Part shown: positions 1 to 6,004 of the stretch, in pieces | How the letters are laid out: each line of letters begins with the position of its first letter | How positions within the stretch are numbered: position 1 is the first letter of the stretch | DNA from: Deltaproteobacteria bacterium | GTDB lineage: Bacteria > Desulfobacterota > Desulfuromonadia > Desulfuromonadales > BM103 | DNA length: 8,561 bases | Reading direction: 5' to 3' | Assembly (NCBI GenBank): GCA_006226895.1 | Contig: SBFN01000124.1 | Coordinates: 1 to 8,561, forward strand | Notes under the pieces: model-generated | Database searches by the model: none | Told to the model about the DNA's origin: nothing | The model's input: the letters and a program-made list of their open reading frames with translations, nothing else | Position numbers and translations under genes: made by a program

Positions 1-311
1 TCATTGCGGTGCAGGTGCAGCAGCTGTTCGGTCAGTTGATCAATCCGTCCGAGAGTGTCGACATTGAAGATGCCATCGGCGTGACTCTCGTTGACAATAC
101 CAACGATCACAAAATCGTAGAGCGCATACTTTTCCTTAACCTCGTGGTGGAACACCCGGACGTGTTCATCTTTCCCCAACATATTTTCCGGGTCATTGTC
201 GAACTTGACTTTCGAAAACTGGAGGGCGAATAGCAGGGTTGCCAGCAAAGTCAGGATGATCACCAGCCAGGGGCGGCGCAAACTGTGATCAGTTAGAAAA
301 AAGCTTTTCAT
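1..311 (-). CDS. RND-superfamily exporter, N-terminal part (cut by left window edge)
   Basis: Reading the minus strand from the ATG at 311-309 gives an open frame of 103 codons to the window edge, with no stop. The product starts with a short basic cytoplasmic tip (MKSFFLTDHSLRRPW). One membrane helix follows at about residues 15-31, then the start of a periplasmic loop containing FDNDPENML, a VFHHEVKEKY segment and a DFVIVGIVNES strand. This order is typical of the first helix and porter domain of hydrophobe/amphiphile RND or MMPL-like exporters, whose full proteins are usually around 800-900 residues. The start is supported by AGGTGA at 320-315, a few bases upstream. The gene is divergent from the TRAP operon and has its own promoter region with inverted repeats. 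The cargo cannot be told from this fragment; hopanoid, lipid or drug export are all possible. The superfamily call is fairly secure and the subfamily is not. Confidence 0.8.
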   Translation of the reverse strand, partial: MKSFFLTDHSLRRPWLVIILTLLATLLFALQFSKVKFDNDPENMLGKDEHVRVFHHEVKEKYALYDFVIVGIVNESHADGIFNVDTLGRIDQLTEQLLHLHRN

Positions 312-320
312 GGTTCACCT

Positions 321-361
321 CAATATATATTCGGAAAAACATATATATTGTTTATATGTTT
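321..361. promoter_or_regulatory. Overlapping inverted repeats, putative repressor operators
   Basis: Two perfect inverted repeats overlap here. The first has 10-base arms CAATATATAT (321-330) and ATATATATTG (341-350) separated by 10 bases. The second has 9-base arms AAACATATA (337-345) and TATATGTTT (353-361) separated by 7 bases. Both cover the proposed -10 box and spacer of the RND exporter promoter. Their size and position are what one expects of a TetR-type or similar dimeric repressor site, and TetR regulators commonly control RND exporters. No regulator gene is in the window, so the family of the binding protein is a guess. Low sequence complexity raises the chance of accidental symmetry. 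Confidence 0.4.
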
Positions 362-368
362 AAGTCAA
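340..368 (-). promoter_or_regulatory. Candidate sigma-70 promoter for the RND exporter gene
   Basis: On the minus strand, TTGACT (368-363, 5 of 6 to the -35 consensus) is followed after 17 bases by TATATG (345-340, 4 of 6 to the -10 consensus). This places transcription start near 333, giving a leader of about 20 bases before the ATG at 311 with its AGGTGA ribosome site. The -10 box and spacer lie inside the inverted repeats described separately, so repression by a bound regulator would be simple. The surrounding DNA is very AT-rich, so -10 matches come easily; the -35 match and exact spacing carry most of the weight. Confidence 0.5.
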
Positions 369-531
369 TGGCAGAAAAATTATATCACGTGATTGGTATT
401 TTTTAATGTCGAGAAGGTGAAGAAAAAACCCTTTTTGCGTGGGAATCATTCCTTGTTTCGATTTAAGATTTCCGTGTTTCTGGTTATACAGAGATGAATA
501 ATCGGCTAACCTTTCGTTTCCTATAAAAAAA

Positions 532-560
532 TTGAAATAAAACACAGTTTGGTTTAAGAT
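532..560 (+). promoter_or_regulatory. Candidate sigma-70 promoter for the dctPQM operon
   Basis: TTGAAA (532-537, 5 of 6 to the -35 consensus) is followed after 17 bases by TAAGAT (555-560, 4 of 6 to the -10 consensus). Start of transcription would be near 567, leaving a leader of about 60 bases before the dctP ATG at 627. Because dct transporters are often sigma-54 dependent, I looked for a GG-N10-GC element in this stretch and found none with correct spacing. The assignment rests on consensus and spacing only. Confidence 0.4.
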
Positions 561-626
561 GCGTGCTTCAATCTTTTGTCATCCAGGGTTATTGTTACCC
601 TCATTCTCTTTCAAGGAGTCGTAATC

Positions 627-1673
627 ATGAAGCGTTCGTTCCTGCTGGTCCTGACCCTCTGTCTCACCATGGCTGTCGGTGTATCTGCCGGCTTTGCTGC
701 CGAAAAGAAAGACCCCCTTGCGGCCTGGAAAGCCAAGTTTGATCCAAGTGGTGCCGAGTACACCTACATTCTTTCCAACATCTCACACCCGGTTATCGAG
801 GGCGTCGGTGCCGGCTACCGAATCCGTGACCGTGTCTGGGAAGCTTCCGAGGGCCGTCTCTACGTTGACTTCCGCCCTCTGGCCCAACTCGGTGGCGAGA
901 AGGACGTTATTAACAAGCTCAAGCTTGGTGCCGTACATGGCATGCTGAGCTCTTCGGTGGCGGCACAGAATGTTGCCGACACCCTCGGCATCGTCAACAT
1001 GCCTTACGTTGTCGACACTTTCGACAAACTCGACACCTTCCGCAACACTCCGGAGCTCTGGCAGCCTTTTGCTGACAGCGCCCTGAAGAGCGGTATCATG
1101 ACGGTAGATGTGACCGGTTACGGCCCTTACGGTTGGGCCACCAACACCCCGGTCAAGACGATCGCCGACGCTAAATCAATCAATTTCCGGATTGCCCAAG
1201 CCCCTCTCAATGCCGATTTTTACAAGGCGTGGGGCATGAAGTTTACGGTTATGCCGTGGCCTGACGTTCCCCAGGCACTGCAGACCGGCGTTATCACCGG
1301 CCTCGACCACACCGCCATCGTTTGCAACATCACCAAGAAGTTCACCATTGCCAAGAACTTCACCGAGCTTGACTATGCCCAGGGTCTTTTCATCCACCTG
1401 ATGAACAAGCGCTGGTTCAACAAACTGCCTGAAGATCTGCAGAAGATCCTGATCACTGCCATCGAAGAGGAAAGTGCTGCGACTCGCGAACTGACCCGCA
1501 AGCAGCATGACGCTCAGGTCGCCAAAGCCAAGGAAGCTGGCGTTACTTTCAACAAGCTGTCCGACGCTGAAAAGCAGCAATTGGTCGACATGATCGCCCC
1601 TGTTTATGAGACCTGGGGCGAGAAGATCGGCATGGATTATTTCAAAAAGGTTCAAGCCGCGCTCGGTAATTGA
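627..1673 (+). CDS. dctP: TRAP transporter periplasmic substrate-binding protein, DctP family
   Basis: This 348-residue protein is the extracytoplasmic solute receptor of a tripartite ATP-independent periplasmic transporter. It captures a substrate, usually an organic acid, in the periplasm and hands it to the DctQM membrane pair. A signal peptide is plain: MKRSFLLVLTLCLTMAVG, then small residues, with likely cleavage around residues 21-25. The mature part follows the DctP pattern. It includes LGAVHGMLSSS early, a MPYVVDTFDKL segment, NFRIAQAP containing Arg188, which aligns with the conserved carboxylate-clamping arginine, and LQTGVITGLD at about 218-227. The start at 627 is chosen over the TTG at 576 because AAGGAG (613-618) precedes it at good distance and the signal peptide begins there. 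Length is normal. Arg188 favours a carboxylate ligand, but the exact substrate cannot be read from sequence. A terminator follows, suggesting higher expression than dctQM. Confidence 0.92.
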   Translation: MKRSFLLVLTLCLTMAVGVSAGFAAEKKDPLAAWKAKFDPSGAEYTYILSNISHPVIEGVGAGYRIRDRVWEASEGRLYVDFRPLAQLGGEKDVINKLKLGAVHGMLSSSVAAQNVADTLGIVNMPYVVDTFDKLDTFRNTPELWQPFADSALKSGIMTVDVTGYGPYGWATNTPVKTIADAKSINFRIAQAPLNADFYKAWGMKFTVMPWPDVPQALQTGVITGLDHTAIVCNITKKFTIAKNFTELDYAQGLFIHLMNKRWFNKLPEDLQKILITAIEEESAATRELTRKQHDAQVAKAKEAGVTFNKLSDAEKQQLVDMIAPVYETWGEKIGMDYFKKVQAALGN

Positions 1674-1701
1674 TTCTTTAAGTAAAAAACGCTATGATCT
1701 G

Positions 1702-1738
1702 CGACCGGGGAGAGGTTCTCTTCCCGGTCGTTTTTTTT
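1702..1738 (+). terminator. Strong intrinsic terminator between dctP and dctQ
   Basis: CGACCGGG (1702-1709) pairs perfectly with CCCGGTCG (1723-1730). The stem continues inward through one G-T pair and GAGA/TCTC-type pairs to a loop of about three bases near 1715-1717. Eight T residues follow at 1731-1738. This is a textbook rho-independent terminator, 28 bases after the dctP stop and about 100 bases before dctQ. Partial read-through would give more binding protein than membrane subunits, a common arrangement for solute-binding transporters. Confidence 0.85.
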
Positions 1739-1841
1739 GCAGCAGCGCCGCAAAGGACGAGGCGAGCCATATTTTCAAGCATCTATAAGTTGGGGGGGTC
1801 TGCTTTTTGCGCCACGCCTACACGCTACGCGCCTCTTTTCT

Positions 1842-2363
1842 ATGAAAAAACTTATCTACTACATTCATCGTGTGTTCTCTTTCGTCGAGGACTGGAGCCT
1901 CTTCGCGACAGTTATGGTTGCCCTGTCGGTGGCGATCGCCAATGTCGCCCTGCGCAAACTGACCAGCGACGTCAATCTCTACTGGTCTGACGAAGTGGTG
2001 CGCAAGACAATCTTCTTCACCACCTATGTCGGCTGTATCGCCGCAATCCGCAACCGTTCGCTGATCCGTATCGACGCATTGCCGCAACTCATGCCCTTTC
2101 TGAAGAAGCCACTGACTGTTTTCAGTCATATCGGTGTGCTGGTTTTTTCCGGGTTCATGATTAAGCTCGGCTATTCCCTGGCAGAGATGGTCTATTACGA
2201 CGAATATGCTAAAACGGCATCCCTGCAAATTCCCGAATGGTATTTTTACGCGGTGTTGCCGATCATGGGCGTGATGATGTTTATTCGCACTCTGATCATC
2301 ATGGTTGAAGACTGGTTCGGTATCAAACTCTGCGAACCTCCAATTGAAGACGAGGTGGCCTGA
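1842..2363 (+). CDS. dctQ: TRAP transporter small membrane subunit, DctQ family
   Basis: This 173-residue inner-membrane protein is the small permease subunit, which pairs with DctM to form the TRAP membrane complex. Four hydrophobic helices are visible at about residues 18-38, 51-70, 91-113 and 132-155. DctQ hallmarks are present: an early FVEDWSL segment, the W48-S-D-E51 motif before helix 2 (family W-x-E-E-like), and LQIPEWYFY entering helix 4. Length is normal for the family. The ATG at 1842 places MKKLIYYIHRVF at the N-terminus, as expected. The in-frame TTG at 1737 would add 35 polar residues starting inside the terminator, so it is rejected. No Shine-Dalgarno sequence precedes the ATG (GCGCCTCTTTTCT is pyrimidine-rich), which is unusual here. 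The stop TGA overlaps the dctM ATG by one base (2363). Confidence 0.9.
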   Translation: MKKLIYYIHRVFSFVEDWSLFATVMVALSVAIANVALRKLTSDVNLYWSDEVVRKTIFFTTYVGCIAAIRNRSLIRIDALPQLMPFLKKPLTVFSHIGVLVFSGFMIKLGYSLAEMVYYDEYAKTASLQIPEWYFYAVLPIMGVMMFIRTLIIMVEDWFGIKLCEPPIEDEVA

Positions 2364-3655
2364 TGGACACCAATTACCTCGTCATTATGGCGCTGCTGGT
2401 CGGTTGCCTGGCAACAACGATCCCGGTCTTCATGGCACTCTTCTTTACCGGTATGGTCGGCCTGGTCTGGATTGCCGGTATCGATTCGCAGATTGTTATC
2501 GAAGTGCTCTACCGAAGCATGGACAAGTTCGCCCTGATCGTTGTGCTTTTCTTCGTTCTGTGCGGCAACATCATGACCACCGGCAGCATCGTCTCGAAGC
2601 TGATAAAGACGGCGAATTGCATGGTGGGCTTCCTGCCTGGCGGCCTGGCCATGGCGGGGATTCTTGCCTGTGGCTTCTTCGGCGCCATTTCCGGTTCCAC
2701 GGTCGCGACGGTAGTGGCTATCGGCGGCTTCATGATTCCGGCGCTGCTTGAAAATAATTACGACGAGAAATTTTCTGTCGGCGTTATGACCACCGCACCC
2801 ATCCTCGGCGTCATAATCCCGCCGTCGATTTCGATGATCCTCTATGCCATGGTCACTAATGACCCGCTTGAGGCTCTCTTTTTAACCGGTTTCGTCCCCG
2901 GTTTCCTGATCATGTTCTTCATGTCCCTTTACGCGTACTTCTTCTGCAAACGCCGGGATACCATGACCATGCCGAAGCCGAGCCTGCAGGAAGTGTTTGC
3001 CACCCTGCGCGAAAGCTTCTGGGCCCTGATGCTGCCGGTCCTGATTTTCGGTGGAATCTACTCCGGCTACTTTACGGCCAACGAAGCGGCTGTAGTCGCC
3101 TGCTTCTACGCTTTCATTGTTGAACTGTTCATTCACCGCGATCTCAAACTGCGTGAAATCAAGGGTGTTGTCATCTCTTCTGCGATCACCTCGTCAACCC
3201 TGCTCGTGATTGTTGCCGGTGCTTCGGTCTTCGGCGAGTACTTGACCTTTGAGCAGATCCCCGGCCAGATCGCCAACGCCGTGGTCGAGAACATTCAGAC
3301 CCCATGGGTTTTTCTTCTTTCGGTCAATATCCTGCTGCTGATTATCGGCATGTTTATGGATATTATTTCCGCCACCCTGATCCTGACACCGATTTTTCTT
3401 CCCCTGCTGAGTCGCTTCGGCATAGATACCATGCATTTCGGCCTGCTCATGACGCTGAATCTGGGTATTGGCTACTGCACACCGCCGCTGGGCGTCAGTC
3501 TCTATATTTCTGGAGCAGTCGCCGATCGCGACCTGATTTATGTCTCCAAGGCGGTGCTGCCCTTCCTGTTGATTCAGATTGCTATCCTGATGCTGCTGAC
3601 ATTCTGGCCCGACCTGGTGCTCTTCCTGCCGAATTGGGTGTATCCGTCGTCGTAG
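2363..3655 (+). CDS. dctM: TRAP transporter large membrane subunit, DctM family
   Basis: This 430-residue, very hydrophobic protein forms the ion-coupled translocation channel of the TRAP system in the inner membrane. The typical DctM motifs appear in order. A GGLAMAGILACGFFGAISGS stretch at about 93-112 is followed by a Thr-Val-Ala-Thr helix, then by PILGVIIPPSIS at 146-157. SGYFTANEAAVVACFYA lies at 234-250, GMFMDIISATLILTPIFLP at 329-347 and GYCTPPLGVSLY at 370-381. Length fits the family's usual 420-440. The start is set by the TGATG overlap with dctQ, with GAGGTGG just upstream at about 2352-2358, so the two subunits are probably translationally coupled. The frame ends at a TAG at 3653-3655. 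A short 5-base hairpin (3660-3673) follows, without a T tract. No disabling change is visible, so the transporter should be functional. Confidence 0.95.
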   Translation: MDTNYLVIMALLVGCLATTIPVFMALFFTGMVGLVWIAGIDSQIVIEVLYRSMDKFALIVVLFFVLCGNIMTTGSIVSKLIKTANCMVGFLPGGLAMAGILACGFFGAISGSTVATVVAIGGFMIPALLENNYDEKFSVGVMTTAPILGVIIPPSISMILYAMVTNDPLEALFLTGFVPGFLIMFFMSLYAYFFCKRRDTMTMPKPSLQEVFATLRESFWALMLPVLIFGGIYSGYFTANEAAVVACFYAFIVELFIHRDLKLREIKGVVISSAITSSTLLVIVAGASVFGEYLTFEQIPGQIANAVVENIQTPWVFLLSVNILLLIIGMFMDIISATLILTPIFLPLLSRFGIDTMHFGLLMTLNLGIGYCTPPLGVSLYISGAVADRDLIYVSKAVLPFLLIQIAILMLLTFWPDLVLFLPNWVYPSS

Positions 3656-3900
3656 AGAGACGGCCTTTGCCGTGAAAGTTCAAATTGAACGCAGACAGAA
3701 GCTAAGGCACACAGATAAATCAGAAGTCTAAAAAAATGCTGTTCAATTTATCTAAAAGGCAAGCTTCAAGTGGATAATTTTAAATCGGTTCGTCTCAGTC
3801 CTTAGCGGCGTTCGAACATGGTCGGTTTTTTGGTGTTAGACTTGTGGTGTCAAGTCGTCTTCATGCCCTGTTGTTTGATTGTTTTTTTAGGGAGGTTTTG
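3656..3900. other. Leader/spacer between dctM and usp with several inverted repeats
   Basis: This 245-base stretch holds no gene. It starts with a weak hairpin ACGGC-CTTT-GCCGT (3660-3673) lacking a T tract. GTTCAA-A-TTGAAC (3678-3690) is a local palindrome, and its AAATTGAAC (3682-3690) can also pair with GTTCAATTT (3741-3749). AGATAAAT (3713-3720) pairs with ATTTATCT (3746-3753), which overlaps that second arm, so the pairings exclude each other. GTTCGAAC is at 3810-3817, and GACTTG-N6-CAAGTC (3839-3856) sits just before the usp ribosome site AGGGAGG (3889-3895). A GATAAT at 3773-3778 resembles a -10 box but has no good -35. Independent transcription of usp is therefore plausible, though no promoter is convincing. 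Confidence 0.4.
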
Positions 3901-4329
3901 ATGGAAACGAAAATATTGATTCCGGTCGATGGTTCAGACACTGCGGGTCGCACTCTCGAAAAAATCATCGCTTTAAAAGAACGTTTTCCGCAAGAGCTGA
4001 CGCTGCTACATGTTGTCGATGTTGACAAGTTGGCGTACCGCATGATTCCCGATTTTCAGATCGAAATGGTGAGGGAAAATGCCGGTAAGGCCGGGCAGCA
4101 CGTGCTTGACAGCAAGGTTGCCATCCTTGAAGAGGCCGGCTTCACTGTGGATGCCCGCCTCGAATTTGGCCCGCCTCGGCAGTCAATCTGCAAAATCGCC
4201 AACGATGAAGCCTTTCAGCTCATGGTCATCGGTCGGCGCGAAAGCACCGGAGAGATCCGAGACGTCCTGTTTGGTTCGGTGGCCAATTACGTTCTTCACA
4301 ACGTCGCCTGTCCGGTCCTGCTCTTCTGA
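3901..4329 (+). CDS. Universal stress protein, UspA family, with altered ATP-binding loop
   Basis: This 142-residue cytoplasmic protein has the single-domain Usp fold. It starts with KILIPVDGSDTAGRTLE, where Asp10 is the conserved base-binding acid, continues with LTLLHVVDVD, and ends with LMVIGRRE...LFGSVANYVLHNVACPVLLF. Length is standard. The nucleotide-binding loop of ATP-type Usps reads G-2x-G-9x-G-S/T. Here it is GRRESTGEIRDVLFGS (111-126), with Glu114 at the second glycine and one extra residue before the final Gly-Ser, so ATP binding may be weakened or different. The ATG at 3901 follows AGGGAGG by five bases; the in-frame upstream start at 3844 lacks such support. It sits 245 bases after dctM and 28 bases before the DUF4301 gene, with no terminator in between, so co-transcription with the latter is likely. 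Its partner is unknown; regulation of the TRAP transporter is one possibility. Confidence 0.9.
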   Translation: METKILIPVDGSDTAGRTLEKIIALKERFPQELTLLHVVDVDKLAYRMIPDFQIEMVRENAGKAGQHVLDSKVAILEEAGFTVDARLEFGPPRQSICKIANDEAFQLMVIGRRESTGEIRDVLFGSVANYVLHNVACPVLLF

Positions 4330-4357
4330 CCTGCCTCTCTAATCATAAGATTGAGTC

Positions 4358-5887
4358 ATGAATTTTACCGCCGAGGATCTGAAACAACTCGAAACTCTGG
4401 ACATTGAGCCGGCGAATGCTGCCCGTCAACTGGCCTGGTTGCGCAGTGGGCAACTCGATATCAAGCTGGAACGTTGCTGCACTGTCGATGACGGCATTAC
4501 GCAACTTCAGCCGGAGACCCACGCTTATCTGCTCAGGGCTTTTGACTCGGCGATCGCAGCCGGGCGGCTGCGCCGCTTTGTCCCGGCTTCAGGTGCGGCA
4601 TCACGCATGTTCAGCCCCTTGCACGCCGAGAGTGATGTTTTCGATGCCTGTCGTGCTGTCGAACCGCCTAAGGAGGCCTCGCAGACGGAACTCGACCTGC
4701 GGCGTTTCCTCAATGAAATTGAGTCCTTCGCTTTTTATCCGGACCTGAACAACGCTATGGCGGAAGATGACCAGGATTTACAGCAAGCTCTGGCTGACCG
4801 CAACCTGCCCCTGATCGTCCGTTACCTGCTGGAGCCCTGCGGCCTGAGTTACTCAAGGCTACCGAAGGGCCTGCTCGCCTTCCACGCCGCCGTTGACGGC
4901 GCCCGCACCCCTTTTATTGAGCATCTCGCCGAAGCCGCTCTGTTGAATGGTCTGGATGGCGTTGTTCACCTGCACTTTACCGTCTCCGCGGAGCACCTTG
5001 AACTGTTCAAGGCGCAATTTGCCGCCTGGCAGGAGACCCTTGCTGCGGCCTACGGCTGTCATTTCGAAGTAAACTACTCCACCCAGAAAGCTTCGACCGA
5101 CACCCTGGCCCTGGATGCAACAGATCAGCCGCTACGTGACAGTGAGGGACGCCTGGTCTTACGTCCCGGCGGGCACGGTGCCCTGATCGAAAACCTCAAC
5201 GACCTGGCCGGTGACATTGTCCTGATACGCAACATTGATAATGTTGTTCCCGATGTGCACAAGGAAGCCAACCTGAACTGCGCAAAACTGCTGACCGGTT
5301 ACCTTGTGACCCTGCAGGAAGAACAGCACGCTCTGCTCAAGGCGCTCCATGATCATCCGGAAGACCCTATGACCCGGGAACTGGCGGTCTGCTTCCTTGG
5401 CGACCGACTGCAGCTAGACGTCTCACTCTTTGATGACAGCCAGGCCTTGCTCGACAAGCTTGACCGGCCCGTAAGGGTGTGCGGCATGGTTCCCAACAGC
5501 GGCGAGCCAGGAGGAGGGCCTTTCTGGGTGCGCGATAGCGAAGGGCGGGTGACCAGGCAGATTGTCGAAGGGGCACAGATTGACAAAAACGACTCCGGGC
5601 AGGCGAAGATCCTGGCCGGGTCAACCCATTTCAATCCCGTTGACATGGTCTGTGGCGTCAGTGACTGGCGTGGCAGACCTTACGATTTGAATCGTTTTGT
5701 CGATGAGGATGCGGTGATCATTACCAGCAAGAGGATGGAGGGACAGGAACTTAAAGTTCTCGAACTGCCCGGTCTATGGAATGGCGCTATGGCTGGCTGG
5801 CACACTCTGTTCGTCGAGATTCCGCCAGAGGCCTTCAACCCGGTGAAGACGGTCTTCGATCTTCTCAGGCCGGCACATCAGGCCTGA
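4358..5887 (+). CDS. DUF4301 family protein, possible sugar-nucleotide pyrophosphorylase-like enzyme
   Basis: This 509-residue soluble protein has no signal peptide or membrane helix. I recognise it as DUF4301, whose members are about 510 residues and lack an assigned role. Family landmarks in order are FVPASGAASRMF (74-85), LPKGLLAFH (168-176), VHLHFTVSAEH (203-213), YSTQKASTDTLALD (240-253), LRPGGHGALIENLNDL (268-283), IRNIDNVVPD (290-299) and FNPVKTVFDLLRPAHQ near the C-terminus. By pattern alone, the small-residue SGAASRM loop, the GGHGALIENL loop and the hydrophobic-N-I-D-N motif recall the GT-A fold of UDP-sugar pyrophosphorylases. In those, a Gly-rich loop ends in Arg, and P-x-G-x-G and V-D-N motifs bind the uridine nucleotide and metal. 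That link is my inference. Only a weak ribosome site precedes the ATG at 4358. It follows usp by 28 bases and ends before a strong terminator. Confidence 0.85.
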   Translation: MNFTAEDLKQLETLDIEPANAARQLAWLRSGQLDIKLERCCTVDDGITQLQPETHAYLLRAFDSAIAAGRLRRFVPASGAASRMFSPLHAESDVFDACRAVEPPKEASQTELDLRRFLNEIESFAFYPDLNNAMAEDDQDLQQALADRNLPLIVRYLLEPCGLSYSRLPKGLLAFHAAVDGARTPFIEHLAEAALLNGLDGVVHLHFTVSAEHLELFKAQFAAWQETLAAAYGCHFEVNYSTQKASTDTLALDATDQPLRDSEGRLVLRPGGHGALIENLNDLAGDIVLIRNIDNVVPDVHKEANLNCAKLLTGYLVTLQEEQHALLKALHDHPEDPMTRELAVCFLGDRLQLDVSLFDDSQALLDKLDRPVRVCGMVPNSGEPGGGPFWVRDSEGRVTRQIVEGAQIDKNDSGQAKILAGSTHFNPVDMVCGVSDWRGRPYDLNRFVDEDAVIITSKRMEGQELKVLELPGLWNGAMAGWHTLFVEIPPEAFNPVKTVFDLLRPAHQA

Positions 5888-5926
5888 CATCATGGTAACG
5901 GCTGGACGCCGACAGCCAGGATTAAG

Positions 5927-5967
5927 AAAGGGAGCAGGATCGAATTCTGCTCCCTTTGCTGTTGTTT
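5927..5967. terminator. Intrinsic, probably bidirectional terminator between convergent genes
   Basis: AAAGGGAGCAG (5927-5937) pairs perfectly over 11 bases with CTGCTCCCTTT (5947-5957). Two further weak pairs (G-T and A-T) close a loop of about five bases. On the plus strand the stem is followed by the T-rich TTTGCTGTTGTTT, 40 bases after the DUF4301 stop. On the minus strand the A-rich left side gives CCCTTTCTTAAT after the stem, so it can also end transcription of the MgtC-family gene, which stops at 6005. A weaker GGCTG/CAGCC hairpin lies just before it, near 5901-5917. Confidence 0.75.
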
Positions 5968-6004
5968 CTCCAGGTGGTTTGTAGCGCTATGGATGAACCG
6001 GCTG

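Larger units (their letters stand above)
312..626. other. AT-rich divergent intergenic region between RND exporter and TRAP operon
   Basis: This 315-base spacer holds no credible gene. The only sizeable open frame in it (545-360, minus strand) has a GTG start, no ribosome site and low-complexity composition. From left to right it holds: the RND ribosome site, the overlapping inverted repeats at 321-361, the minus-strand promoter at 340-368, a perfect 10-base palindrome ATCACGTGAT at 384-393, an interrupted palindrome GGAAT-C-ATTCC at 442-452, and the plus-strand promoter candidate at 532-560. The ribosome site of dctP is AAGGAG at 613-618. The palindrome at 384-393 lies upstream of the RND -35 box and could be an activator or second operator site, but it matches no binding site that I recognise. 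Confidence 0.5.

Noticed and set aside
360..545. 61-codon minus-strand open frame in the divergent spacer
   Set aside because: It has a GTG start without ribosome site, low-complexity AT-rich composition and no recognisable domain, and it runs into the RND promoter region.
541..566. Possible sigma-54 promoter before dctP
   Set aside because: The GG at 551-552 and GC at 565-566 are two bases out of the required spacing, so the sigma-70 type element at 532-560 is preferred.
576..626. Upstream TTG start that would extend DctP by 17 residues
   Set aside because: The ATG at 627 has AAGGAG at proper distance and begins a clean signal peptide; the extension would bury it.
1176..1655. 159-codon minus-strand frame inside dctP
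   Set aside because: It is antisense to a well-supported gene, has no family resemblance, and is explained by the codon bias of the plus-strand gene.
1818..2228. 136-codon minus-strand frame over dctQ
   Set aside because: It is a shadow of the dctQ coding frame, polar and without motifs.
5353..5646. Overlapping minus-strand frames inside the DUF4301 gene
   Set aside because: Their compositions are rich in Ser, Pro and Arg, as expected for antisense shadows of a GC-rich gene.
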